Positions 10,436-22,335 are shown, counted from the stretch's first letter. The stretch is 64,000 nt of DNA from Odobenus rosmarus divergens (GCF_000321225.1 NW_004450276.1:4141467-4205466), one strand, 5' to 3'. The notes: generated by a model not told the origin, from the letters alone. Program-made: numbers and translations.

Positions 10436-13236
10436 CTAAATATTAATTTAAATATTTATAGGAGAAAAGTCAAGGCAACCAGTACTTATTTGTAATAACA
10501 AGGAGATGCATTTATGAATAATTACATCCCTAGTTAATTCAAAATCTGTATTTTAGTGATTAATTATAATCTTTCTGCCTTAAAAAAGCCTCTTTTTCAT
10601 GCTGTTACTTACAGATGCTATAATGATTTTAAGTTTGCTTCCTTTCTATCCTAATGTACTTACTTGACAGGAAGAGTTGCTAAAAATCAGGGTATAGCTT
10701 GAAAACCTTTAGAAAAAGGAGGAAGCTACAGCCGCAGTACGTAATCACTACACAATTACATATTTAACCACGGGATAGTACAGAATTAGCCCTGCTTTGC
10801 TGCTGGTTTATTTAAAAGGACATTTTTCTTACTTACAGGTGTTTTGTAATAATAGGATCTTTTTCAATACAAGCACATATCTTTACACTAAGGGCTGTTG
10901 AATTTAAGCATTTCCCCAACGTCCTGCACAATCTACATTAGGTCTTAGACAAATATTATAAGCTTCTTATGCTCAGGAATTCTCTTTCTTTGCCATCCTT
11001 CTCCCAGAAACAAGACAACAGAGAGCTCACTTCTCCTCTCTGCCAGGGCAAAAAAATTCTTTAATGTCACAGCCGTTACACAAGATCTATTCCCTAGAGT
11101 GGTTTAGTGCATAAGCATTGCCTTATGCTATTGGCATAGCGTTAGATTACTGGTCAAGATCTATTAAAGCAAAAAATTGCTATGCTTTCTAGAATATTAG
11201 ACCAAACAAAACTCCTTGTGTCACTGGGCTTTCTTCCTAGTCTTTGCCGAATATTTTCCCCTCTTCCTGGTACAGTACCATCTAAAACAATTCTTTAAGT
11301 AGGAAAAGTATTATCTGGTCCTTTTAGAACTATGAAATCCAATTGACCCATCCTCAGAAAATGAGTTATTTTAGTGACTTGTTTACTTGAAAGAGCAGGT
11401 AGTAATAAAGGTGATTTGTGTTTCTTTCTTGAGGAGATAGATTTTTGCTGTGCTTTGTTCATTGGAAGGATGATTTGCCACACTTGAAAGAATGTAGCTT
11501 CCGTGCCATTATAATGGTTAAATGCTAACTTTTACCATTTTCCTCTAAAAACGCATGGCCTATTTTTAACCTTCTGATAGCTGTTATGCAGAAGTAGCTA
11601 CATAGTAAACTTGATAGTGATTTGAAGGATTTTAGGTTATAATTTTAAGATAAATATTATTCTCATAAACCTGAAATCAGTGTGATATGCTTTCCAGTAA
11701 ACGTAGAATTTTTTTTCCAGTTAAAATTTCTTTCGAGGAATTTTCTTGTAGCCTGGTAGTCATAAATATCCCCTAGGGAAATCGAGAAATGATGGTATAA
11801 TTCCACTGAAAAGCCATCACATTCCTTTTTTTTTTTTGTATTTTAAAGAGGTGGAAATAAAGTTTAGATTAAGAACCTGTTTCTCCCCAACTTCTGATGT
11901 GAAACCTTCAGAATTTGTTTTAATGCACATGGGAATGTCAGCTATTAAATATTTGAAACGTGTATTACTTGTTAACTTCTGTGGTTAGCAGATTTTCATT
12001 AAAAAAAAGAGGCACATATTTAGATTGCTGTGTTGTTGTAGTGAACATTATATTAATACTGTTCGTCAAGATACATGAATACTCGTGGTCTTGCTCTCTC
12101 AGGGCTTCATCTGCTGACCTACCAACTGTACTGTGAGGCTCATCACTGGGGTGCCTGCATTTCTGTCAGTGTCCTGTGTGGCTAACAAGAGAATCTGATG
12201 AAACTATTTAAAAAATCTTGCTGTGCTTGTTGCCGACTGAAGTCATGCAGTCGCACTGGTGATTAGGCATTATCCCCATTCTGCAAACCTTCAATTTGTT
12301 TGGAAGTGGATGCCATGTTGGCAACACTCACTGACCCTCAGCCTTGCCAAGACCATGCTGGCCTGCATTCAGTTCCCTTGGCCTTGGTCCTTTATTCTTC
12401 CTTCTGCAGCCCTGATGGAACTGGAGGATGGCTTTTAGGCTTGCGGTACTAGCGAAATCCTTGGCTATGAGCGCTCAGTTCTGTGATCTGTATTGTCTTC
12501 AGGTTCATCTGACTTGCAAAGGACTCCACAGTGTTGCCCTGTCATCTTGCCTGTCCTTCACAAGAACACTCAGATGCTTAGAGCAAATTCAGTTGCCCAC
12601 TGATATGGATGAATTAACGGAGTCTCATGGAGTGAAAAAAGCCCGTATCTCACCCCAGCAAACTACTTTCAGTCAGTGGGACAAAGCTTCTAATTCACTC
12701 CAATCAGATATGAAAGATTTATATTATGCTGTTGAGTTGAACAAGGTTTCCAGAGGACTGGAAATGTCTTTTCACACCAGCTTTCAAACCTAGTGTTATA
12801 ATTTTGGACAAGACCATGAAAAAGAACAATCATTCAAATTGGACCTAATACTGTCTGCCGCTCAAATTCCTTCCACCCATTGATTGAGGATAAGCATTGG
12901 ATCAGGCAGAATGCTTTCAATTTTTAAAAGACTGTCAACATCATGAATCGGTTGTGGTGTATTAGAGAATTTTCTCAAGGCAGCTCAGCTCAATCTGCTG
13001 GTTCCTAACTGAAGTCCCTGCTTCCAATCACCTCACTCTTCAATTAATTCTATATACCACTGCCTGAGTGAGTTAACCTCTCAATGTAGTTTTAATATGC
13101 GGGGCTGGGAGGTAGGAGCCTTCTCACTGCTTACATTAAAAAAATCTAAATTCATTCGTATTCAGTGCTCTCTATAACCTTTCTTCCCAGTTTCAGCTTC
13201 CACTCTATCCCTTTGCTCTAGCCAAACTTAGTATCT
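10436..13236. other. Unassigned stretch with a 121-codon frame at 12428-12793
   Basis: No repeat family is recognised across this 2.8 kb. A plus-strand frame of 121 codons lies at 12428-12793; its C-terminal half, from about residue 58, is polar and charged, with many S, D, E and K residues. I do not recognise the protein. The sequence around it (about 12230-12830) is less AT-rich than its neighbours. It could be a decayed retrocopy, a conserved non-coding element or chance. No poly-A tail or flanking duplication was found, which weakens the retrocopy reading. Confidence 0.3.
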
Positions 13237-13740
13237 TGTTTGGGGTAGGCAGAATACTCCTCTCCTCAAAGAGGTCCACACCCTTTTCCCCAGAACCCGT
13301 GGCTACGTTATGTCAAGTGGCTAGGGAGAAGTAAATTTGCAGAAGGAATTAAGTATTAAGTTTGCTAATCAGCAGCCGTGAGGTGGGAAGATTATCTGGG
13401 ATTAGTCGGATGGGCTCAGTCTAATCCCAAGGGTGAAAGAGGGAGGCAGGGGAACAAGAATCAAGGGAGATCTGAAGATGCTAGCCAGACTGCTGGCTTT
13501 GAAGATGGAGAAGGGTGTCCTGAGCCAAGGAATGCAAGTGACCTCTAGAAGCTGGAAAGGGCAAAGAAAGGAATTATCCCCTAGAGACTCCAGAAGGAAT
13601 GCAGCCCTACAGAAAACTTCATTTTAGCCCAGTGACACTCATTTTGAACTTCTGACCTCCAGAACTGTATGGTAATAAATGTGTGTTGTTTCAGCCAGTA
13701 AGTCTGTGATACTCCCTTACAGCAATAATAGAAAACGAAT
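13237..13740 (+). mobile_element. ERVL-MaLR solo LTR (MLT1-like)
   Basis: The segment starts TGTTTGGGGTAGGCAGAAT and runs through CCCCAGAACCCGTGGCTACG, GGGAGATTATC-like and GAGCCAAGGAATGCAAGTGA, CTCTAGAAGCTGGAAAGGGCA, GACCTCCAGAACTGTATGGT, AATAAATGTGTGTTGTTT and an AATAGAAAACGAATA end. This is the standard order of an MLT1-type LTR, with the AATAAA polyadenylation signal near its 3' part. No internal retroviral sequence adjoins it, so it is a solo LTR left by recombination. Confidence 0.88.
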
Positions 13741-13747
13741 ATGGTGT

Positions 13748-13905
13748 TGTATAGTGCAGTGCTTATGAAAACAGACTCTAAACCCAGATTACTAGGCTTG
13801 AATCCTGACCCAGAAACTAGCTCCGTGTCCCTGGGCAAAGGTCTTGAAGTTTTCTATGACTTGGCTTTCTTCCTGTACTCAATGATGCTTCCGATAATTA
13901 GGTAT
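13748..13905 (+). repeat. MIR SINE
   Basis: AGTGCAGTGCTTATGAAAAC leads into GACTCTAAACCCAGATT, GGCTTGAATCCTGACCC (the tRNA box B region GGTTCGAATCC), a GTGTCCCTGGGCAAAGGTCTT segment and a decayed CAATGATGCTTCCGATAATT end. Motif order and strand are clear. Confidence 0.85.
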
Positions 13906-13909
13906 CTGC

Positions 13910-14300
13910 CTTCTCCAAAAACATTTTGTGCTTTACTGCTACCACGCTTTGCTGAGGTGTTGCATGTAATCCCTCCTGGAAAATATTTACCTGTCCTATT
14001 GAATCTTACACTAATGTTGCCTCTTCCCCAGAAACTTTCTGCAATCCCCTCAAGGTAATTTTTGTCTCTCTCTCTTTTTTTGGTGCAACTCTAGTGTTTT
14101 GCTTTATATTAAGTTGTAACTTGTGCTGTAGTTCGTAGTTGCATTTACTTTATTATCACAATTAATATTAAAAGCTCCTTTAAAGGATGGATAGGTTTTA
14201 CTCATATTTGCTCATATATTCGCTTATATTTCTCAGGGTCTAGAAAAGTACATTGTTTATTATAGATGTCCCTAAATCTTTGTGGAATCACTGAACTTAA
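13910..14300 (+). repeat. L2 LINE 3' end
   Basis: ATGTTGCCTCTTCCCCAGAA and CTTTCTGCAATCCCCTCAAG correspond to the L2 TCACCTCCTCCAGGAAGCCTTCCCTGA region. AAAAGCTCCTTTAAAGGATG and CAGGGTCTAGAAAAGTACAT follow as the decayed AAGCTCCTTGAGGGCAGG and CAGTGCCTGGCACAT motifs. It is non-coding and directly follows the MIR copy. Confidence 0.65.
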
Positions 14301-14944
14301 TGATCGACACGAATCTTGTGAAATTAAGGGTCCAGGAAGGTATTTGAAGTCAGAGGCTATATTACCCATTTTAATAATTAAATAGGATCGTGTCCCATGT
14401 AGGCACTTAAAAATGCTAAAGGTTGAAATGGTTAAATAAGCTTATTCAAAAACTTTTTGTGAAATGAATTTTCAGTTCACAGTTGACAATTTGTGATATA
14501 TTTCTTCATACAGTTAGCACCCAAAAATATCCTTTGCATGTATTACACAGTGAAGGGTTCGAATATTCAGCATATTATTTATCAGGGCCTAGAATGAGGG
14601 TAAAAATGAGCAGAAATGTGTTCTCTTTCCTGTTGTCCCAGCATTCTACTGATATCATTTCTCAAATACCAATGAAGGGAAAATAGAAGAAAAAATAAAC
14701 AAGGGTCTTAAAAGCAAGCAGGTAAAAGATGGCAAAGCAGAGTGATTGTCTCTGCCTCGGGGAGTAACAGAAAGAACGCGGTGTCCTCAGTGAAGAGTGA
14801 ATTGGCTGTCCCATTCTACTTCAAACCCTGTGACCAACCATTCCTAGCTCCACAACCCCATTTATGGCCAATAGTTTTCTCTATAAATTATGCTTGATCG
14901 TTTCAATGGAAAACTGTGGTTGGAATCAGAAAAATTCTGTCATT
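14301..14944. other. Unassigned non-coding stretch
   Basis: Nothing is recognised. A 67-codon frame at 14483-14686 has no protein similarity that I can name. Confidence 0.4.
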
Positions 14945-15110
14945 GTGTGGTAGTTAAGTTAGTGCTCTGAGCTCTAGAGAAAGACAGACCTGAGTGTGCA
15001 TTCCAGCTTTGTCAGTTAAGGACTTTCTGTGGCTTTGAGCCATGCTTAACCTCTCCTAACTTATGATGTTAATTATAAAAGGATTTACCTTAAAAAAATA
15101 ATGGTTACTA
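14945..15110 (+). repeat. MIR SINE
   Basis: GTGTGGTAGTTAAGTTAGTG, GCTCTGAGCTCTAGAGAAAG, ACAGACCTGAGTGTGCATTC, CAGCTTTGTCAGTTAAGGAC and GAGCCATGCTTAACCTCTCC follow the MIR consensus from near its 5' end to the core. The 3' part is degraded. Confidence 0.85.
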
Positions 15111-15994
15111 TTATTTCAGAAATTCTGCTGCCTATCTCTTTTGTATTTTTAAAAGTATAAAGCATTGCATTATTATTTAATAGAGTAGAATATACATATA
15201 TTATGTATCTTCATTATGAAGCTCTTTGTAATGGATAGAATATACTATATTCATTCCTGAAGAGTGTGAATTTCTGCAGGAGCATTCTACATGTCAAAAT
15301 ACTAGTTCTTTGGGTGTGTGAAGGCTAGTTGAAAATTTGACCTTTAATAGTCAAGTGGGAAAAATTTTTGATATGCAAAAATGAAAGAATTAGCAGCTGG
15401 TCTGCATGATCATTTTTCCAGTGTTTGTCAGAGCAGAGGTATCTGAATATCTTCATGAGTGCATGAGGTTAGACGCAGAGAAAAACTAAAACAATTAATA
15501 GGAACAGTAGGGGGTAAATCAGAGATGCACCTTTAACCTCAGTTGAAATGTGGTAAATGAGATTAACATTTCACAGTACTATTATGGGGATAAAATAACA
15601 GGATGGTACTTACGTTAGGATGTGAAAAGAATCCTCATTTCTTAATATATACAGATTTACTGTGTGACTAATAGAAAATGACAATTCAATTTGATATTAG
15701 AGGTTTTTCTGTAAGTGGGTCTGCACACACAATTGAACTACTAAATAGAAATGTGGTAAATAGATACATTTCACTTTCTGCAGTCATATAACATGTTAAA
15801 TAAGAGTAGTTAGTATATATATATATATATAAATGTATGTGTCCTGTTGGCCATTAACTGAGTCATAGAAGATGCATTGATCATTTTAACTGTGTTCAGT
15901 AAACAGAAACATTTTTTATAACCCAGCTTTTGGGAACCAAAGTGAGAAATTGAAGGAGAAATTCTTTAAAGTGGTATTTCCTTCCCTCCTTCCT
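15111..15994. other. Unassigned AT-rich stretch with a (TA)n run
   Basis: The only structured element is an uninterrupted (TA)n run of about 18 bases at 15814-15831, a candidate microsatellite. No gene or repeat family is recognised in the remainder. Confidence 0.5.
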
Positions 15995-16690
15995 TCCCTC
16001 CTAGCACATATTTGTTGAAAGTCTCCTATATGCTAAGCCCTGGGGAAATACAGCGATCAAAACAGGCAAACGTTTTTGCCCTCATGCAGTTTGCCTTGTA
16101 AGATAAATTAGACAAATTAGAGACAGATAATAAATGAAACAAAAAAGAAAATAAATAGTATCTTAGAGAGAGATCTGTCCTAAGGGTAAGGCAAGGAACA
16201 AGTAAAGCAGGGAAGAGAAATATGAACTTGGACAGAGGGTGGAAATTTTAGATCAGATGACAGAGAAAAGTGACTTTGAAAGACCTGAAGAAAGTTGGAT
16301 TATGTGGGGCAATGCATTTCAGGAAGAGGAAATGGCAAGCACAAAAGCTTCAGGGAGTAGAATGGGCCCAGCCTGTGTAAGAAATGCAAGAAGCTAGTTT
16401 GGCTAGAGCAGAGTGAAAGCGGGACAGAGCAGCGGGGGATCCCTGATACCAGCAGGGAGGCTGGCTTTGCTCTCGCTCTATCTCGGGGGCTCCTGGAGGA
16501 GATTCTTCAAATAAGGCTTTTTCCCCAGTTAGCCCGGAGCCTCTGGAGAACTTTAAGCAGAGGAGTGACATAAATGACTGTAGTTTTGTATGTTTGTTTG
16601 CTTCACAGATCATTTTGGTGATGTATTGAGAATAGATTTATGAAAGACAGAGTTTAAACCAAAGAAACTGGTTAGGAGACTTAATGCTCA
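15995..16690 (-). repeat. L2 LINE fragment, antisense
   Basis: On the plus strand one reads the reversed L2 3' end: CACATATTTGTTGAAAGTCT, CTATATGCTAAGCCCTGGGG, AAATACAGCGATCAAAACAG, a CCCTCATGCAGTTTGCCTTG segment, then CAGGAAGAGGAAATGGCAAG and further on AAGCAGAGGAGTGACATAAA and GAATAGATTTATGAAAGACA. This collinear series over about 700 bases is one of the better preserved L2 copies here. The 87-codon frame inside it is not a gene. Confidence 0.85.
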
Positions 16691-17025
16691 AATTTCAAAT
16701 ATAAGCTTGAAGGTAAGGGGAAAAAAACAAGAGTTGAACTAAAAACTTGTGAAAGGCAAGGGCCAAGTTTCTAAAGCTTTTTGACTGAATATTAATAATA
16801 TCTTGAATTTAACCTCTTCTACATACCCAGATAGCCCTACGATCCTACGCCTCCCTGCAAACAACCTCAATCTGAACTGACGGAACACACTTCCATGTAT
16901 TCAATCTTTACTTATTCGGATACCCCTGACAGGAAAAATGGGGTGTAGCACCATTCTGACATTTTCATCATGAATCTAGAAAACTGAATGGAGTCTTTCC
17001 TGAAGTTAATAAGTAAATATTTTAA
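16691..17025. other. Unassigned non-coding stretch
   Basis: Nothing is recognised in these 335 bases. Confidence 0.4.
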
Positions 17026-17190
17026 CGGGAGCCTGGGTGGCTCAGTCGGTTAAGCAATGGACTCTTGATTTTGGCTCAGGTCATGATCTCAGGGTCATGC
17101 CATCGAACCCCACATCGGGCTTCACGCTAGGCACAGAGCCTGCTTAAGATTCTCTCTCTCTCCCTCTGATCCTCCCCCCCACCAACCCAT
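17026..17190 (+). mobile_element. SINEC, 3' tail eroded
   Basis: GGGAGCCTGGGTGGCTCAGT, a TTAAGC segment, GGTCATGATCTCAGGGTCAT, TCGAACCCCACATCGGGCTT and a TCTCTCTCTCTCCCTCTGAT linker give a plus-strand SINEC. The A-rich tail is absent and I find no target duplication, so the copy is older or 3' deleted. Confidence 0.93.
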
Positions 17191-18187
17191 GTACGCAGTA
17201 GAGTCTCTATTGGAATACCACACACCTGCAGTTTTTAAACAATTTTACTATATGCAGACTATAAAGCGATTGCTTCAAAACTGAATATATATGAATGTAT
17301 ACTGAATATATACTGCATATGTGAGCATGAGCCTCTCTTTGGTAGTGTTTAGCTAAACCATCTTGGCTTGCTTCAGCACTTTAGTGTATAGACTAACTCA
17401 GTGACTCAGATCTATGTTCATAATCACCTGTATTCATTAAGAATAAAACACATATAGCTCTGTAACCAGTTTTTTTGAAAAAAATATCTTGTGGAGCCAT
17501 AGTATTAGTGCTTGGCTTGTATTAAATGCTCCATAAATTTTTGTTGAATGAATCACTCTTTAACAAGACCTTCAACCTTTACAGCAAAATAAGAATCTTT
17601 ACCTGCCTGTTACTACCCCATTAAAACAAGCCCTATTATGATTTCTCAGAAACTGATGCAACTTATTGTGATTCCTTTTTATAGTTAGGATTTAGGGCAT
17701 TAGTCTGCTGAATTTGCTGCTGTATGATATTATAGGTAAAGATTTAACTTTACCCTGCATATAAGTGCTTCGGTGGTCACAATTTAATATTTATTTAATA
17801 TTTGTTTTCTCCAAATTTAGAAATTGCCAGTTTGGGCTAATTGTAGTCACTATGAGAGATGAGTTATAATTTATGCTCCTTTTACTCTCTACTATAGTCA
17901 AACTGCAATAAAAACAAGCACACACACAAAAAACAATTTCTTAGTGGCTTAATCCAATTCAGAGATCTTGAGAGCCAGTGCTGAAAGTACCCCTAAACTT
18001 TCACTTCCTTGAGTTTTCTCTCTGACACAATATTCCTAATGAAAAAGGAGGTTGAACAGAACTGATGAGTAGAACACAAGCTTTGACTCATGAGCTAGAG
18101 TTTTCACTGAAGCTTTCTATCTTATTTTAAAATACATGCGATTTTAAATTATAGTCAATAATATATGATATTTTGTTATTTTAAAAA
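17191..18187. other. Mostly unassigned, with an L2/MIR tail at about 17488-17556
   Basis: GTGCTTGGCTTGTATTAAAT, GCTCCATAAATTTTTGTTGA and ATGAATCA on the plus strand match the shared L2/MIR-type tail (CACATAGTAGGTGCTCAATAAATGTTTGTTGAATGAATGAA). Nothing else in this stretch is recognised. Confidence 0.5.
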
Positions 18188-18198
18188 TCTTATTTCTC

Positions 18199-19437
18199 GT
18201 CTTGTCAATTTTTGCCATTCTAACTGGTGTAAGGTGGTATTTCAGTGTGGTTTTGATTTGAGTTTCCCTGATGGCCAGTGATGTTGAACATTTTTTCATG
18301 TGTCTGCTAGGCATTTGTGTGTCTTCTTTGGAGAAGTATCTATTCATGTCTTCTGCCCATTTTTTGACTTGGTTATTTGTGTTTTGGGTGTTGAGTTTGA
18401 GAAGTTCTTTATAGATCTTGGATACCAGCCCTTTATCTGTAGTGTCATTTGCAAATATCTTCTCCCATTCCATTGGTTGTTTCTTAGTTTTGTTGAATGT
18501 TTCCTTTGCTGTGCAGAACCTTTTTATCTTGATGAAGTCCCAAAAGTTCATTTTTGCTATTGTTTCCCTTGCCTTTGGAGATGTATCTTGAAAGAAGTTG
18601 CTGTGGCCTATGTCGAAAAGGTTACTGCCTATGTTCTCCTCTAGGATTTTGATGGATTCCTGTCTCCCGTTGAGGTCTTTCATCCATTTAGAGTTTATCT
18701 TTGTGTATGACAAGAAACAACAAATGTTAGAGAGGTTGTGGAGAAAGAGGAACCCTCTTACACTGTTGGTGGGAATGCAAGTTGGTACAGCCACTTTGGA
18801 AAACAGTGTGGAGTTCCTCAAAAAGTTAAAAATAGAGCTACCCTATGACCCAGGAATTGCACTACTGGGCTTTTACCCCAAAGATACAGATGTAGTGAAA
18901 AGAAGGGCCACATGCACCCCAATGTTCATAGCAACAATGTCTGCAATAGCCAAACTGTGGAAAGAGCCGAGATGCCCTTCAGCAGATGAATGGATAAAGA
19001 AGATGTGGTCCATATATACAATGGAATATTACTCAGCCATCAGAAAGGATGAATACCCAACTTTTANNNNNNNNNNNNNNNNNNNNNNNNNNNNNNNNNN
19101 NNNNNNNNNNNNNNNNNNNNNNNNNNNNNNNNNNNNATTAGGAGAAGGAAGGGAAAAATGAAGGGGGGGAAATTGGAGGGGGAGATGAACCATGAGAGAC
19201 TATGGACTCCGGGAAACAGACTGAGGGTTGCAGAGGGGAGGGGAGTGGGGGGATGGGTTAGCCCGGTGATGGGTTATTAAGGAGGGCACGTACTGCATGG
19301 AGCACAGGGTGTTGTATGCAAACAATGAATCATGGAACACTACATCAAAAACTAATGATGTACTGTATGGTGACTAACATAACATAATAAAAAAAGCATA
19401 AAAAAATAAAATATATTTTTCAAACTTCTCAAAAAAC
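18199..19437. mobile_element. Young carnivore L1, 5'-truncated and 5'-inverted (twin priming), with assembly gap
   Basis: Bases 18199 to about 18708 read as L1 ORF2 on the minus strand (the C-terminal part, with residues such as [14 protein letters not shown] and [18 protein letters not shown]). From about 18709 the orientation flips: GTTGTGGAGAAAGAGGAACC, then the following ORF2 segment (DEWIKKM, MEYYSAI) runs on the plus strand to the gap at 19067. After the gap come the 3' untranslated region (GGGATGGGTTAGCCCGGTGA, GAATCATGGAACACTACATC) and an A-rich tail. In the uninverted element the two pieces would be contiguous, meeting near GACAAGA. Flanking TCTTATTTCTC occurs at 18188-18198 and 19438-19448, a candidate target duplication. 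The element cannot code for active protein. Confidence 0.93.
19067..19136. other. Assembly gap (70 N)
   Basis: A run of 70 N lies inside the inverted L1. The left side stops within the C-terminal coding end and the right side resumes within the 3' untranslated region. From the family structure I would expect the true missing length to be longer than 70 bases. Confidence 0.97.
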
Positions 19438-19448
19438 TCTTATTTCTC

Positions 19449-20024
19449 TTCTGTCATATCTAGGCTAGGGATTGTAGCCTAGTTTGTTTGATATTTTCTT
19501 TAGTATCAGATTCTGATTCAAATGGAAGAATTTACAAGGCACAAGTGGACATGTCTATAAACTCGAGTGTCTAGCAGATCTTTCTCGGCCTGCTTGGGTA
19601 CTTCATAGCAGCTGTTGTTTGGGCCATAAAGTGAGTTATTTATTAAGTCAGCTTTTCCACCAGCGGACTGACTGCTAATTTTCCAGGAAACGACATTGAT
19701 TTCTTATGACTCTCACATAAGTCATGATAATCAACTGCCTATATTTACTCAACTTTTATTGAATAAATACAATATGGCTTCTCCCACAGGATCTCAAAAC
19801 CAAACCAAAAGTTGTTCAGCTAAAATTAAACAATGTTTGGCTGTATGAAACTAATGGAGTGGAAATATAGGAAATTCCATTTAGCAGGCAAAACCCCAGA
19901 GGATTCCAGACTAAAAGCATCACGTCCATGTTTGGGACAGAGAAATATAGAGGGAGACGTTCACGATATGACTTTGTGTTATGATTCCTGGGATTGAAAG
20001 GACCTGTGCAGGTGTGTGCCTATT
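19449..20024. other. Unassigned non-coding stretch
   Basis: No gene or repeat is recognised between the L1 and the next SINEC. Confidence 0.4.
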
Positions 20025-20041
20025 AGAAAAGTGGCTATCTT

Positions 20042-20230
20042 GGGTGCCTGGGTGGCTCAGTTGGTTAAGCGCCTGCCTTCGGCTCAGGTCATGATCCTGG
20101 AGTCCCAGGATCGAGTCCTGCATCAGGCTCCCTGCTCAGCAGGGAGTCTGCTTCTCCCTCTGACCCTCCGCCCCTCATGTGCTCTCTCTCTCTTAAATAA
20201 ATAAATACAATCTTTAAAAAAAAAAAAAAA
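20042..20230 (+). mobile_element. SINEC, full length, long perfect target duplication
   Basis: A complete plus-strand copy starts at GGTGCCTGGGTGGCTCAG and ends with AAATAAATAAATACAATCTT and a pure A tail. The target duplication AGAAAAGTGGCTATCTTG is present at 20025-20042 and 20231-20248 without mismatch; the last one or two bases could belong to either copy or element. The intact duplication and pure A-tail suggest a young insertion, a good candidate for presence/absence variation between related species or individuals. Confidence 0.97.
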
Positions 20231-20248
20231 AGAAAAGTGGCTATCTTG

Positions 20249-20594
20249 AAAAAATACTGAGTAGTCAGTAAATTCCATAGAGTAATTGGCTAGTTGTCAC
20301 TGGCTTCAGATTTTCTAGGAGGGGAACAAGACTGAGACATAGGGACAAATTTTCAACAGGTCCACCTGTTCTTGTCTGTCCTGATGGGAGTGGGCTGAAG
20401 GAAATGCATGATCAATATGAAAGATCCAGGTAGAGCTGGAAGAGGACCCTAGACCTGAAGCATCGGCATGGAGCATGGGTGTAGGGCAGGAAGAGCCTTC
20501 TGCTCCCTGACCAGAAACATCACTGGAGTGTATAGAAGGATGACAGTGGTCTTAGGTCATGCCAGAGAGTTCATGACCAACTTTAGACAGGACC
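20249..20594. other. Unassigned, probable L2 continuation
   Basis: This stretch precedes a recognisable antisense L2 part and may belong to the same degraded element, but I cannot match specific motifs. Confidence 0.3.
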
Positions 20595-20825
20595 TTGGAG
20601 GCCTGCTGGTGATTTGGACAAGGGCTGTGGAATGGAAAGGGGAGAAGTGGAAGCACTGGAGATAGATACTGGGAGCAGAATCAATAGAACTTGCTGAAAC
20701 ATTAGGTGTGTGTGCTTGTGGTTGTGTGAGTGGGAGTGCAAGCACCCTGGGTTAGAGGCGAAGGGTGTGCAGAGAAATGGAGGCTGAGGCAGCAGGAGAA
20801 ATCAGAGATAACTTCTATTTTCCGG
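20595..20825 (-). repeat. L2 LINE fragment, antisense
   Basis: ATTTGGACAAGGGCTGTGGA, GGGGAGAAGTGGAAGCACTG and GATAGATACTGGGAGCAGAA track the reversed L2 segment that reads GCTTGGACCAGGGTGGTAGC, GGTGAGAAGTGGTCGG, GGATATATTTTGAAGGTAGA in the consensus. The short frames here on both strands are not genes. Confidence 0.6.
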
Positions 20826-22199
20826 TGTGAACAATAAAACAAAAAAAGAGGTCTATAAAAATACCGATCTCGTTTACAGTTGGACCAATGTTCAAACGTA
20901 CAGCAGTCTCAAAGTGTTAGCATTCAAATGGATTCTTCTGGATTTGGTTTAAAATGGAAAGATTGGAAGGGGAAAGATATTTCAAATTTCAATTTCAGAG
21001 GTGTTAATCTTGTATCTTTCTCAAACACTGAGATTTTTTTTCGTAAGAGAGTTTATAATCATCGTGATCTAAGTGATCTTTGGGAGTGATTTAAAATTTT
21101 TATTATAAGTCATCGTTGGTATAGAATGACAACAAAGCTGCCTATTTTTTTCTTTTAAATATGAAAGCAAATGCACTTAGTGTTGTTGACAAAATGATGT
21201 TCTTTCAAGCCTTGGTGATTGTCTTTTAATTTCAAAGAGTCCAGAAAGGGAAGCTGATAACTTTGAGAAGTGTGGGAGGGGTGATAGAAGCATGCATTTA
21301 AATCACATTAAAAGCTTGACCTGAGTCTTTAGAAGCTTAGTAAATTTATAGCAAGCAATATAAATCCATCTGACTCTGATGAAAAATGGACAGAATAGGT
21401 AGACATTGGAACAGGCAGAGATTATTAGTATAATAATTTTAAGAAAGCATAATTGATTCAGTTAAGCAAAATATATGGGCTTATCTTTTAAAGCAATGTT
21501 TTTGAAGGTAGTTAATAAAAAATATACCAAGCCTTGCATATTGATCAATTTTCTCTATCGGTCCCTTTACGCTATTACCCGAAGACAAAACTTGGTACAT
21601 TTTTATCCTTTATTAGTCTTACTAACATTTTGAATGAAATTCTCCTCTAAGCTAATCTTTAACAATAGATAGCTGAAGTGTTTGTAAATGTTATTTGAGG
21701 GGAAAACCCAGGAACAAGCATGTAGCATACTATATCCATTCAAATATTTCATATGATTTGCATCTTGTAGAATGGAATAATTTATTACTTGCATCTGACT
21801 TCTGATTTTTGATGGGTCAGTTGTATTCTATATTGTCTATATAGGACTTTGTTAGAACAAAACATAAAATGAGCTTTAATTCAATTTTCACAAAAAAACT
21901 GTACTTCCATGGATTTGTTTTAAATTTAATTTAAAGAAATTAGAATGACTCAAAAACTATTACTTGGGAATTCTGTTTGGTTTATTGATTTCTTTAACTT
22001 GAGCATGCTATTTAATACAGATTGCTGTCATAGACAACACATAGATATTATGAAGTTGTCGGATATAAGATTGAAAAACATGTTTCTGTCACAATTTAAG
22101 CAGTCAGAAAATTCTCAGGTCTACTTAGTTTGGCCTACTTAAGGGGTAGGTCACTTGAAGGATGCTTTCACTGACTCTCCTGTTCTCCTATCCTTTCAG
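20826..22199. other. Unassigned AT-rich stretch
   Basis: There are stops in all frames at short intervals and no repeat family that I can name. Frames of 63-69 codons on both strands have no recognisable content. Confidence 0.45.
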
Positions 22200-22335
22200 G
22201 ACACTTTTCCTAAAGCAAATGTGTGATTATATTATTGCTCAAAAATCTTAAATTCTCCGTCGCCAACTTCATCGAGCCCAGATGAGGCTCTCTGTGGACC
22301 TTCTCTGCACTGATAGTCTATAATTCCTTCTCATT
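22200..22335 (+). repeat. Possible L2 fragment
   Basis: AAATGTGTGATTATATTATT followed by GCTCAAAAATCTTAAATTCT and CCGTCGCC resembles the L2 segment on ATCATGTCACTCTCCTGCTTAAAACCTTCAATGGCTCCC. The match is short and diverged. Confidence 0.4.

Noticed and set aside
13520..13700. AATAAA and preceding sequence as the end of a host transcript
   Set aside because: The signal belongs to the MaLR LTR in its normal position and no upstream exon is visible.
18144..18821. 225-codon minus-strand frame as a host gene
   Set aside because: Its content is the C-terminal part of L1 ORF2 read through an inverted L1 fragment, and its first codons derive from reading past the inversion point.
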